This document shows positions 1 through 7,163 of a stretch of DNA of 64,000 nt, in pieces (position 1 is the stretch's first letter; each line of letters starts with the position of its first letter). The DNA lies in NCBI GenBank assembly GCA_949948715.1, contig CATLGW010000005.1:21951-85950 (forward strand), read 5' to 3'. Below the pieces are notes generated by a model. It searched no databases, had not been told where the DNA came from, and was given only the letters and a program-made list of their open reading frames with translations. A program made the translations under genes and the position numbers. The DNA is from an uncultured Lachnospiraceae bacterium. Lineage in GTDB: Bacteria > Bacillota > Clostridia > Lachnospirales > Lachnospiraceae.

Positions 1-1
1 A

Positions 2-1024
2 GACGGATGTATGATTCTGGCGCTGTTAGAGATCTATCAGGCCACGGGGGAGGAGAAGTACTATCGGTTTGCCGACGCTTTTATCGACGCCAGGGTGCTG
101 GAGGACGGCACGATCAAGAATTACTCCGTGGAGGAATACAACATTGACAATGTGAACGCGGGCAAGACCCTATTTGCGCTCTATGAGCTGAACGGGAAGG
201 AGAAATACAGAAAGGCCATCGATCTGATCTACAGTCAGGTTCGCAACCAGCCCCGTACCCAGGAGGGGAATTTCTGGCATAAGAAGATTTATCCCAACCA
301 GGTGTGGCTGGACGGTATGTATATGGGCCAGCCCTTCTACATGGAATATGAGACCAAGTTCAACGGTAAGAAGAATTACAACGATATTTTCAGGCAGTTC
401 GGGAATGTGATCAGATGTATGCGGGACCCGCAGACAGGGCTTTATTATCACGGCTACGACGCCTCCCGGAAAGTGTTCTGGTGCGACAAGGAGACGGGGC
501 TGTCCAGGAATTTCTGGCTCAGAGCGCTGGGCTGGTATTCCATGGCGCTTTTGGATACCCTGAACAAATGCGAGCCGGACGAGAGTTGTCAGGGGGAGTA
601 TGACCGCCTGAAGGAGGCGTTTTTGGATCTCATAGATTCCATGCTGAAGTTTCAGGACGAGAGCGGGATGTGGTATCAGCTTCCGGCTCTGGCCGGCAGG
701 GAGCCCAACTATCTGGAGACCAGCGGGAGCGCCATCATGGCTTACAGCCTCTTGAAGGGAGTGAGGCAGGGAGTTCTGCCCCAGAGCTACAGGGAGCATG
801 GTCTGAAGGCGTTTCAGGGCATCTGCGACCGGTATCTGAAGGAGACGGATGGACATCTGGGGCTGGGAGGCATCTGTCTGGTGGCAGGCTTGGGACCGGA
901 GGATAATCCCAGGAGGGACGGCAGCTTTGAATACTATATGTCGGAGCCCATTGTGGAGAACGACGCCAAGGGCGTGGGGCCGTTGCTTTTAGCGTACACG
1001 GAGCTGCGCAGGCTGCCCGGCTGA
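2..1024 (+). CDS. Unsaturated rhamnogalacturonyl/glucuronyl hydrolase, GH105 (5'-truncated by window edge)
   Basis: Cytosolic (alpha/alpha)6-barrel glycoside hydrolase of the YteR/YesR family. These enzymes hydrate and release the unsaturated uronic acid left on oligosaccharides by pectin lyases. The motif WLDGMYMGQPF carries the Asp that acts as general acid/base in YteR (Asp101 of the visible ORF, Asp143 in YteR), so about 40 residues lie upstream of the window. Later GH105 hallmarks are visible: FWLRALGWYSMALLDTL, then SGSAIMAYSLLKG near the C terminus. The frame stays open to base 2, so the first visible ATG is internal. The gene converges on csp and ends at a strong hairpin. Family assignment is firm; the exact substrate is inferred. 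Confidence 0.88.
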   Translation, partial: DGCMILALLEIYQATGEEKYYRFADAFIDARVLEDGTIKNYSVEEYNIDNVNAGKTLFALYELNGKEKYRKAIDLIYSQVRNQPRTQEGNFWHKKIYPNQVWLDGMYMGQPFYMEYETKFNGKKNYNDIFRQFGNVIRCMRDPQTGLYYHGYDASRKVFWCDKETGLSRNFWLRALGWYSMALLDTLNKCEPDESCQGEYDRLKEAFLDLIDSMLKFQDESGMWYQLPALAGREPNYLETSGSAIMAYSLLKGVRQGVLPQSYREHGLKAFQGICDRYLKETDGHLGLGGICLVAGLGPEDNPRRDGSFEYYMSEPIVENDAKGVGPLLLAYTELRRLPG

Positions 1025-1040
1025 GTCCTGGAGGAAATAA

Positions 1041-1077
1041 AATGACGCACCTGCGGCAAAGTCGCAGGTGCGTCATT
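1041..1077. terminator. Bidirectional hairpin terminator between GH105 and csp
   Basis: A perfect 15-bp stem (AATGACGCACCTGCG and its complement) closes a 7-nt loop. It is flanked by AAATAAA on one side and ATTATTTT on the other, so it has an A/T tract for either direction. It sits between two convergent genes. Confidence 0.85.
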
Positions 1078-1091
1078 ATTTTGGCTTTCGC

Positions 1092-1307
1092 TTAAGCAAC
1101 TACGGTAACATTGGTAGCGCGTACCTTGCTGCTGTTCTGAGGATCGGTCTCGGTGTCAAAGGTCACCTTCTGGCCCTCTTCCAGGGACTTGAAACCATCA
1201 GCATTGATAGCGGAGAAATGTACGAACACTTCCTCTCCGTTGGAATCATTGGTGATGAAACCATAACCCTTCTGTGCGTTAAACCACTTTACTGTACCGT
1301 TATTCAT
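1092..1307 (-). CDS. Cold-shock protein, CspA/CspB family
   Basis: A 71-residue single-domain OB-fold nucleic-acid chaperone of the usual family length. Both RNA-binding motifs are intact: RNP1 (KGYGFI) at about residues 13-18 and RNP2 (VFVHF) at about 27-31. The N terminus [16 protein letters not shown] is typical. The start is set by AAGGAGGT a few bases upstream of ATG. It is a single-gene unit with its own promoter and a leader of about 155 nt, the usual design for genes whose mRNA is cold-regulated. The protein melts RNA structure in the cytoplasm, in cold or in general growth. Which paralogue it is cannot be told. Confidence 0.97.
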   Translation of the reverse strand: MNNGTVKWFNAQKGYGFITNDSNGEEVFVHFSAINADGFKSLEEGQKVTFDTETDPQNSSKVRATNVTVVA

Positions 1308-1381
1308 GTAGGTACCTCCTTTTTATAATGCGGGAAAACCCTTTTTTAGTAAGCTGAATTCTAAAACGTTTGACAAAAAAA

Positions 1382-1437
1382 TCACATATTTTTGTAAACC
1401 ATCACAAAAATCAATAATGACTTACAAAAATATGTGA
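1382..1437 (-). promoter_or_regulatory. 16-bp inverted repeat in the csp mRNA leader
   Basis: TCACATATTTTTGTAA and its exact complement are separated by 24 nt inside the predicted 5' UTR of csp. The RNA could form a long A/U-rich hairpin whose stability would change strongly with temperature. The rest of the 293-bp csp upstream gap holds only the promoter and AT-rich sequence. Confidence 0.6.
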
Positions 1438-1468
1438 GTTCAATGACTTTCATTTAGAATACATTCTG

Positions 1469-1498
1469 AGTATAGCATTCTCTCCACGGAAATGTCAA
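1469..1498 (-). promoter_or_regulatory. Sigma-A promoter of csp
   Basis: Read on the minus strand: TTGACA, an 18-nt spacer, then TATACT. Transcription would start near 1462, giving a leader of about 155 nt that contains the inverted repeat. Confidence 0.8.
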
Positions 1499-1600
1499 CA
1501 TTTATTTTATGAAAAAGCAGGGTTTTATGCATATTTTTTTCAGACTTTGCAGAAAGTAGAAAAAGGTAGTTTAAGTCTGTTTGGATAGAGGAGAGAGAAA

Positions 1601-2476
1601 GTGTCGGATTGGTTTATGGCAGCGGCGTCAGGAATTGTGGCGATTATGGCGGGATTTTGGATCGGCCGGTGGAGCACTCCCCTGGAGGAGGGGATTTTGC
1701 AGGAAGAAGGGGAGAACGGGGGCGATTCCTCTCCCCGCGGGGAGCGCCCCGGGCAGAGGATTTCCGGGGAACGCCCCGGGCAGAGGATTTCCGGGAAGGG
1801 TTCCGGGCAGAGGATATCCGGGGAACGCCCCGGGCAGAGGATATCCGGGGAGCGCTCTGAGCAGAGGATTTCCGGGGAGCGCCCCGGGCAGAGGATTTCC
1901 GGGGAGCGCCCCGGGCAGAGAGTTTCCGGGGAGCGCTCCGGCCGGGAGGAGTCCCGGTGGGTGCGCGGCAGAGGCCGTCGGGACAGAGGGATCTATCTGG
2001 AGAACGGAAAGAAGCATATCGGCAGGGAAAAGAGAATCCCTCTGGGATGGGCCATCGGAAGCCCTGTGGAAGGGCAGGTCAGCACCTTTTACGAGGGCAG
2101 CCGAAAGGGGGCTTTAATCGACTCCGACAAGGGACAGGTGTACGCGCCCGCCTCCGGCAAGATCACCCGCCTGTATCCCATAGGAAACCGCATGACATTG
2201 TGCACGGACTCCGGAGTGGAGCTGCTTTTACAGGTGGGCGGTCCCCTGGACGAGCTGTGCAGCGTCTACTTCCGCCCCAGAGTGGTGCAGAATGAGATTG
2301 TGGGCAAGGGGAAGCTGCTTCTGGAGTATGACAGGGACGGGCTTCTGGGGGAAGGGGCTGACACCGGGGTGTCCATCAGCGTGGAGGCCGCGGAGGATAT
2401 GAGCAATATCACGGTCACAGGTCAGGAGAGCGTTAAGGTGGGGGAGGCCTTACTGTGGGTGCGGGAGTATCTGTGA
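1601..2476 (+). CDS. Membrane-anchored protein with degenerate PTS EIIA(Glc)-like domain and a tandem-repeat linker
   Basis: The 291-residue product has three parts: an N-terminal hydrophobic segment (about residues 5-22), a charged linker of seven nine-residue repeats (about 48-110), and a C-terminal domain (about 150-291) that resembles PTS EIIA of the glucose family (PF00358). The match runs through SPVEGQV, GQVYAPASGKI, DSGVELLLQVGG and ADTGVSISV. The EIIA phosphorylated His (normally ELLIHIG) is Gln here (ELLLQVG), and the second conserved His is also missing (GNRMTLC). It therefore cannot act as a normal phosphocarrier and may be a sensor or structural domain. The start is GTG behind GAGGAGAG. 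No PTS gene lies nearby. The fold call is by eye; the function is unknown. Confidence 0.72.
   Translation: MSDWFMAAASGIVAIMAGFWIGRWSTPLEEGILQEEGENGGDSSPRGERPGQRISGERPGQRISGKGSGQRISGERPGQRISGERSEQRISGERPGQRISGERPGQRVSGERSGREESRWVRGRGRRDRGIYLENGKKHIGREKRIPLGWAIGSPVEGQVSTFYEGSRKGALIDSDKGQVYAPASGKITRLYPIGNRMTLCTDSGVELLLQVGGPLDELCSVYFRPRVVQNEIVGKGKLLLEYDRDGLLGEGADTGVSISVEAAEDMSNITVTGQESVKVGEALLWVREYL
1742..1930 (+). repeat. 27-bp tandem repeat, 7 copies plus a decayed eighth
   Basis: The unit encodes ERPGQRISG, with variants KGSGQRISG, ERSEQRISG and ERPGQRVSG. Each 27-bp unit has a GC-rich half (GAGCGCCCCGGGCAGAGG) and ends TTTCCGGG or ATATCCGGG. The array lies in the linker of the IIA-like protein, and being a multiple of three it can change copy number without a frameshift. 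It is open in several other frames, which explains the overlapping shadow ORFs here. Confidence 0.9.
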
Positions 2477-2535
2477 GGGAGAAAAACGCCCTTCCAAAAA
2501 CGGTATTTGACGCATATGTTATTGTTTAAGCACAT

Positions 2536-2564
2536 TTGACTTTGACGTAGGTTTGTGAGACAAT
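2536..2564 (+). promoter_or_regulatory. Probable promoter of the GH43 gene
   Basis: TTGACT, a 17-nt spacer and GACAAT, about 35 nt upstream of the GH43 ribosome site. The -35 is good and the -10 only fair (4/6). Confidence 0.45.
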
Positions 2565-2604
2565 AGAAAAAAGCATCGTCAATTTTTGGAAAGGGAGGCC
2601 ATTT

Positions 2605-4149
2605 ATGGACAAGTCAAAAATTTCTAAAATGTGGATTGCCGATCAGGGGGACGGCACCTATACAAACCCGATTCTGTACACGGATTACTCGGATCCGGAC
2701 GCTATCCGCGTGGGGACAGATTACTTTATGATCGCATCCAGCTTCTGCAATACGCCGGCTGTGCCGCTTCTGCACTCAAAGGATCTGGTGAACTGGAAGG
2801 TTGTAAATTATATTATTGATAAGCTTCCCTTCCCCTATTATGATAAGCCCAAGCACGGGTGCGGTACCTGGGCGCCGTCCATCCGCTTCCACGAGGGCGT
2901 TTACTATGCGTTTATTCCCCTGCCCGACGAGGGGATTATGATGTGTAAGACCGAGGATCCCTTCGGGAAATGGAGCGAGCCCTCCTATGTGCGCAAGGTG
3001 GTGGGCTGGATCGACCCCTGCCCTCTGTGGGACGACGACGGGAAGGCTTATATGGCCACGGCCTTTGCCAGAAGCCGCATCGGATTTAAGAGTATGCTGT
3101 ATATGTCGCCCATCGAGCCGGATTGCTCCGGAGTGCTGGACGACGGCCGGTTCATCTACGACGGCCATGAGACCCAGCCCACCATAGAGGGTCCAAAGCT
3201 GTACAAGAGAAACGGCTATTATTACATATTTGCCCCGGCGGGGGGCGTGAAGCCGGGCTGGCAGACGGTTCTGCGCTCAAAGAATATCTACGGCCCCTAC
3301 GAGGAGCGTATCGTGATGCGCCAGGGGAACACATCGGTGAACGGCCCTCACCAGGGCGCATGGGTGGACACGCCAAGCGGCGAGGATTGGTTTATCCACT
3401 TCCAGGATGTGGGAAACGCGGGCCGCATTATCCATCTGCAGCCCATGCGCTGGGAGGACGACTGGCCCATCATCGGAGTCAACGATACGGAGGGCTGCGG
3501 CGAGCCTGTGATGCGATACAAAAAGCCTGACGTGGGCGGCGTCTTTCCCGTCGACGCGCCGGAGGACAGTGATTTCTTCGAGGGGGACAGGCTGGGACTG
3601 CAGTGGCAGTGGAACGCCAACTACAGGGAGGAATGGTATCATGTGGGCGGAGGGAAGCTGACGCTGTACTCTCAGATTTCCGATGAGGCGTCCCAGCTCT
3701 GCGATGTGAAGAATCTTCTGATCCAGAAATGGCCGGCCCCGGAGTTTCGGATCACCACCTGCCTCCATCTGGGGCAGATGAAGGACGGGGATGTGGCCGG
3801 GCTGGTATCTCAGTGCGGGCATTACACCGGTCTGATGGTTGTGAAGGAGGGGGACAGACTTGCCCTGCAGCAGCGCACCGGGCATTGGACCAAGGACGAC
3901 GAGGTGCGGGAGAAGCTGGGGGAGGTGACCCAGGATACGGTGTATCTGCGCATGACGGTAAAGGATTCCAAGACCGTGTCCTTTGAGATCGGACAGGATG
4001 AGGAGCATTTTGCCCCTGTGGGAAGCCCTGTGGAGGCCGCGCCGGGACGCTGGGTAGGTGTGAAAGCCGGATTGACCGTCTTTAATGAGAAGGGACAGAC
4101 GGGGGGCAGCATCCAGGCGGATTATTTCGTGTTTGAGTCCCTGGACTGA
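2605..4149 (+). CDS. Glycoside hydrolase family 43 (beta-xylosidase/alpha-arabinofuranosidase type)
   Basis: A 514-residue cytosolic enzyme without a signal peptide. Residues about 15-310 form the five-bladed GH43 propeller. The catalytic triad positions are visible: the base Asp in YSDPDAIRVG, the pKa-modulating Asp in WIDPCPLWDDDG, and the general acid Glu in TIEGPKLYKRNGYYY. A C-terminal beta-sandwich (about 330-514, the GH43 C2/DUF1349-like type) follows, giving the length usual for the GH43 beta-xylosidase subfamilies. The start follows GGGAGGCC. With the upstream GH105 it suggests intake of plant cell-wall fragments already cut outside the cell. Xylosidase versus arabinofuranosidase specificity cannot be read from sequence by eye. 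Confidence 0.88.
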   Translation: MDKSKISKMWIADQGDGTYTNPILYTDYSDPDAIRVGTDYFMIASSFCNTPAVPLLHSKDLVNWKVVNYIIDKLPFPYYDKPKHGCGTWAPSIRFHEGVYYAFIPLPDEGIMMCKTEDPFGKWSEPSYVRKVVGWIDPCPLWDDDGKAYMATAFARSRIGFKSMLYMSPIEPDCSGVLDDGRFIYDGHETQPTIEGPKLYKRNGYYYIFAPAGGVKPGWQTVLRSKNIYGPYEERIVMRQGNTSVNGPHQGAWVDTPSGEDWFIHFQDVGNAGRIIHLQPMRWEDDWPIIGVNDTEGCGEPVMRYKKPDVGGVFPVDAPEDSDFFEGDRLGLQWQWNANYREEWYHVGGGKLTLYSQISDEASQLCDVKNLLIQKWPAPEFRITTCLHLGQMKDGDVAGLVSQCGHYTGLMVVKEGDRLALQQRTGHWTKDDEVREKLGEVTQDTVYLRMTVKDSKTVSFEIGQDEEHFAPVGSPVEAAPGRWVGVKAGLTVFNEKGQTGGSIQADYFVFESLD

Positions 4150-4177
4150 GAGGAGGCAAAGGATTCGGAAATACCTC

Positions 4178-4206
4178 TTGCTTTTTCTCCTCCTGTCCGC
4201 TATAAT
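4178..4206 (+). promoter_or_regulatory. Promoter of the nrdDG transcript
   Basis: A perfect TATAAT is preceded at 17 nt by a weak TTGCTT. The sequence CAAGATATAG at the expected start site (4213-4222) resembles half of an NrdR box (CWATATWTWG type), but no second box is visible at the usual spacing, so NrdR control is only a guess. Confidence 0.5.
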
Positions 4207-4471
4207 GAGGTACAAGATATAGGAGTTGTTGAGATTTTTATCACTAAATCTAGTGCCTGTGCTTGGGAGGAATGGACGAGGGGTACGAACCGGAGGACTT
4301 TGCCCCGCGTATCCCGGATTTCACGGGCTGATTGGGGCTGTCGCAAGAAGCGCGCATACAACATAGGGAGAGTTAGGGTCTGAAAAGCTTTGATGTGTTG
4401 TGTGCTTTCCGCTTTTTGCGGCATTTCTCAATTTATTTAAGTCACGGCAAAGCCGTGACATGGAGGTTAGC
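4207..4471 (+). promoter_or_regulatory. Long, structured leader of nrdD (unidentified)
   Basis: About 260 nt of non-coding RNA would precede nrdD. Visible stems are GCCCC/GGGGC enclosing CCCG/CGGG around 4302-4340, CATACAACA pairing with TGTTGTGTG around 4356-4405, CCGC-TTTTT-GCGG, and a perfect GTCACGGC-AAA-GCCGTGAC stem (4441-4459) that ends just before the ribosome site. No cobalamin-box, T-box, purine or c-di-GMP consensus was recognised. The class is unknown. Confidence 0.45.
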
Positions 4472-6604
4472 ATGAGGATTCAAAAGCGAGACGGCCGGGT
4501 GGTTTCCTTCGAGGAGGAAAAGATAGTGGACGCTATCAACAAGGCCAACAATGAGGTGGAGAAAAGGGAGCGGGCTTCCCAGGAGCTGATCCGGGAGATT
4601 CTGGACATCGTGAGGAAGGACGGCTGGGACAAGGAGCAGCTCACCGTGGAGCATGTCCAGGATCTGATCGAGGAGTGTCTGGTGGAGCACAACAAATACG
4701 TTCTTGCCAAAAAATATATTCTGTACCGCTACCAGAGAAGTCTGCTCCGGAAGTCCAACACCACCGACGAATCCATCTTAAGGCTGATCCGCAATGAAAA
4801 CAAGGAGCTGGCGGAGGAAAATTCCAACAAGAACACCCGTCTGGCCTCCACTCAGCGGGATTATATCGCCGGGGAGGTGTCCCGGGATGTCACCAGGCGA
4901 CTGCTTCTGCCGGAGCACATCGCCCTGGCCCATGACAACGGGGTGATTCATTTTCACGACGCGGATTATTTTATACAGCCTATTTTCAACTGCTGCCTCA
5001 TCAACATTCAGGATATGCTGGACAACGGCACCTCCATCAACGGGAAGATGATCGAGTCGCCCAAGAGCTTTCAGGTGGCGTGTACCGTCACCACTCAGAT
5101 CATCGCTGCCGTGGCCAGCAATCAGTACGGCGGCCAGTCCGTGAATATCAGGCACTTAGGCAAGTATCTGCGGAAGAGCCGGGAGAAATTCAGAGAGCAG
5201 TTGGACAGGGAGTTTGGGGATTCCATGGATTCCGCCACCAAGGAGACGGTGGTGGGGCTGCGGGTGCAGGATGAGTTAAAGAGCGGCGTACAGACCATTC
5301 AGTACCAGATTAATACTCTGATGACCACCAACGGCCAGTCGCCCTTTGTCACCCTCTTTCTGCATATAGACGATGCCGATCCTTATGTGGAGGAGACGGT
5401 GCAGATTATTGAGGAGATATTGGAACAGCGCATCCGGGGGACGAAGAACGAAAAGGGAGTCTATGTGACCCCCGCCTTTCCCAAGCTGGTGTATGTGTTG
5501 GATGAAAATAACTGCCTGAAGGGCGGGAAATATGACCATGTGACCAGGTTGGCAGCCAGATGCTCCGCAAGGAGAATGTACCCCGATTATATCTCCGCCA
5601 GGAAAATGCGGGAGAATTACGAGGGCAATGTGTTTTCCTGCATGGGCTGCCGTTCCTTCCTGTCGCCCTGGAAGGATGCCCGGGGAAATTACAAATGGGA
5701 GGGCCGGTTCAATCAGGGCGTTGTGAGCCTGAATCTACCTCAGATCGGTATTCTGGCCAAGGGGGATGAGGAGAAGTTCTGGAAGCTTCTGGATGAGCGG
5801 CTGGAGCTGTGCCGCGAGGCGTTGATGTGCAGGCATAAGGCGCTCCAGGGCATTGTCTCCGATGTGAGCCCCATCCACTGGCAGTACGGCGCCATCGCCC
5901 GGCTGAAGAAGGGGGAGAGAATCGATCCCTATCTGGAGGGCGGGTACTCCACCCTCTCCCTGGGATATATCGGTCTGTATGAGACCACTTTCCTGATGAA
6001 GGGGATGAGTCATACGGCTCCCCAGGGAAAGGAGTTTGCCCTGAGGGTTATGGACCGCATGAAGGATGCCGCCGCCGGGTGGAAGGAGGAGACGGGGCTG
6101 GGATTTAGCCTCTACGGCACTCCGGCGGAGTCTCTGTGTTACCGCTTCGCCCGCATCGACCGGGAAAAGTTCGGGGATATCGAGAATGTGACGGACAAGG
6201 GCTACTACACCAATTCTTATCATGTGGATGTGAGGGAGCCCATAGACGCTTTCACAAAATTTACCTTTGAGAGCGAATTTCAGAATAAATCCTTGGGCGG
6301 GGCCATCTCCTATGTGGAGGTTCCCAATCTGACAAACAACCCGGAGGCCGTGGAGGAAGTGATTCGTTTTATCTACGACAATATTCAGTACGGGGAGTTT
6401 AACACCAAATCCGATTACTGCCATGTGTGCGGTTATGACGGGGAGATTCAGATCAACGACAACAACGAGTGGGAGTGTCCCCAGTGCCATAACAGGGATC
6501 ATTCCAGGATGAATGTCACCAGGAGGACCTGCGGCTATCTGGGAGAAAATTTCTGGAATTCGGGAAAGACGAAGGAGATCAAGGCGAGGGTGCTTCATCT
6601 ATGA
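4472..6604 (+). CDS. nrdD: Anaerobic ribonucleoside-triphosphate reductase, class III
   Basis: Reduces ribonucleoside triphosphates to deoxyribonucleotides without oxygen, using a glycyl radical. The start is the ATG after GGAGG (product 710 residues, beginning MRIQKRDGRVV); the longer ORF adds 24 non-homologous residues. An ATP-cone fills about residues 1-95. The catalytic barrel carries FNCCLINIQDML. The C terminus has the zinc site YCHVCGYDGE and ECPQCH, and the radical loop RRTCGYLGENFW with Gly at about 687, close to Gly681 of the E. coli enzyme. The stop overlaps nrdG by 4 bp (ATGA), so the two are translationally coupled. The ATP-cone implies allosteric activity control by ATP/dATP. 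Confidence 0.98.
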   Translation: MRIQKRDGRVVSFEEEKIVDAINKANNEVEKRERASQELIREILDIVRKDGWDKEQLTVEHVQDLIEECLVEHNKYVLAKKYILYRYQRSLLRKSNTTDESILRLIRNENKELAEENSNKNTRLASTQRDYIAGEVSRDVTRRLLLPEHIALAHDNGVIHFHDADYFIQPIFNCCLINIQDMLDNGTSINGKMIESPKSFQVACTVTTQIIAAVASNQYGGQSVNIRHLGKYLRKSREKFREQLDREFGDSMDSATKETVVGLRVQDELKSGVQTIQYQINTLMTTNGQSPFVTLFLHIDDADPYVEETVQIIEEILEQRIRGTKNEKGVYVTPAFPKLVYVLDENNCLKGGKYDHVTRLAARCSARRMYPDYISARKMRENYEGNVFSCMGCRSFLSPWKDARGNYKWEGRFNQGVVSLNLPQIGILAKGDEEKFWKLLDERLELCREALMCRHKALQGIVSDVSPIHWQYGAIARLKKGERIDPYLEGGYSTLSLGYIGLYETTFLMKGMSHTAPQGKEFALRVMDRMKDAAAGWKEETGLGFSLYGTPAESLCYRFARIDREKFGDIENVTDKGYYTNSYHVDVREPIDAFTKFTFESEFQNKSLGGAISYVEVPNLTNNPEAVEEVIRFIYDNIQYGEFNTKSDYCHVCGYDGEIQINDNNEWECPQCHNRDHSRMNVTRRTCGYLGENFWNSGKTKEIKARVLHL

Positions 6605-7125
6605 ATTATGCCGAAATCAAAAAGACCGATGTGGCCAACGGGCCGGGGATCCGGGTGTCGCTGTTTGTCAGCGGCTGTACCCATCGCTGCCCGGGCTGTT
6701 TTAATGCAGAGGCTTGGGATTTTAAATATGGAAGACCCTATACGGAGGAGACGGAGCGGGAGATTCTGGAGGCGCTTCGTCTCCCCTATGTCAGGGGCTT
6801 AAGCGTGCTGGGCGGGGAGCCCTGGGAGCCGGAAAATCTCCCGGAGGTGCTGAAGCTTTTAAGGCGCGTGCGCGCCCTTTGCCCGGGAAAGGACGTCTGG
6901 TGCTACACCGGCTATGACTATGAGCGGGATCTGCTCAGATGGGTGTCGGAGGGCCGCAGGGAGGCGGAGGAGATGCTTGGGCTGGTGGATGTGCTGGTGG
7001 ACGGGGAATTTGTGGAGGGGAAGAAAAACCTGCGGCTTTCCTTTCGGGGTTCGGAGAATCAGAGACTGATCGACGTCCCTTCCTCCCTGCGGGAGGGACG
7101 GACGGTTCTTTTATCGGTGGAATAG
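6601..7125 (+). CDS. nrdG: Anaerobic ribonucleotide reductase-activating radical SAM protein
   Basis: Generates the glycyl radical on NrdD with S-adenosylmethionine and a [4Fe-4S] cluster. The cluster-binding CX3CX2C is at residues 26-33 (CTHRCPGC), followed by the SAM-binding GGEPW motif near residue 74. At 174 residues it is a normal NrdG. The gene overlaps nrdD by ATGA and ends about 40 bp before the phosphatase gene. A short hairpin (GTCCGC-TCAGG-GCGGAC) lies in that gap. Confidence 0.97.
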   Translation: MNYAEIKKTDVANGPGIRVSLFVSGCTHRCPGCFNAEAWDFKYGRPYTEETEREILEALRLPYVRGLSVLGGEPWEPENLPEVLKLLRRVRALCPGKDVWCYTGYDYERDLLRWVSEGRREAEEMLGLVDVLVDGEFVEGKKNLRLSFRGSENQRLIDVPSSLREGRTVLLSVE

Positions 7126-7163
7126 GAGAAGTGTCCGCTCAGGGCGGACAGATGGGAGTGGAT

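Noticed and set aside
1581-2117. Pro/Gly/Arg-rich ORFs in other frames of the 27-bp repeat
   Set aside because: A repeat unit divisible by three is open in several frames; only the frame from GTG 1601 continues into a folded domain.
4207-4471. Cobalamin riboswitch, T-box, RNase P or SRP RNA in the nrdD leader
   Set aside because: None of their hallmark sequences (for example GCCACTG, AGGGTGGNACCGCG or GGAAGG-type loops) was found.
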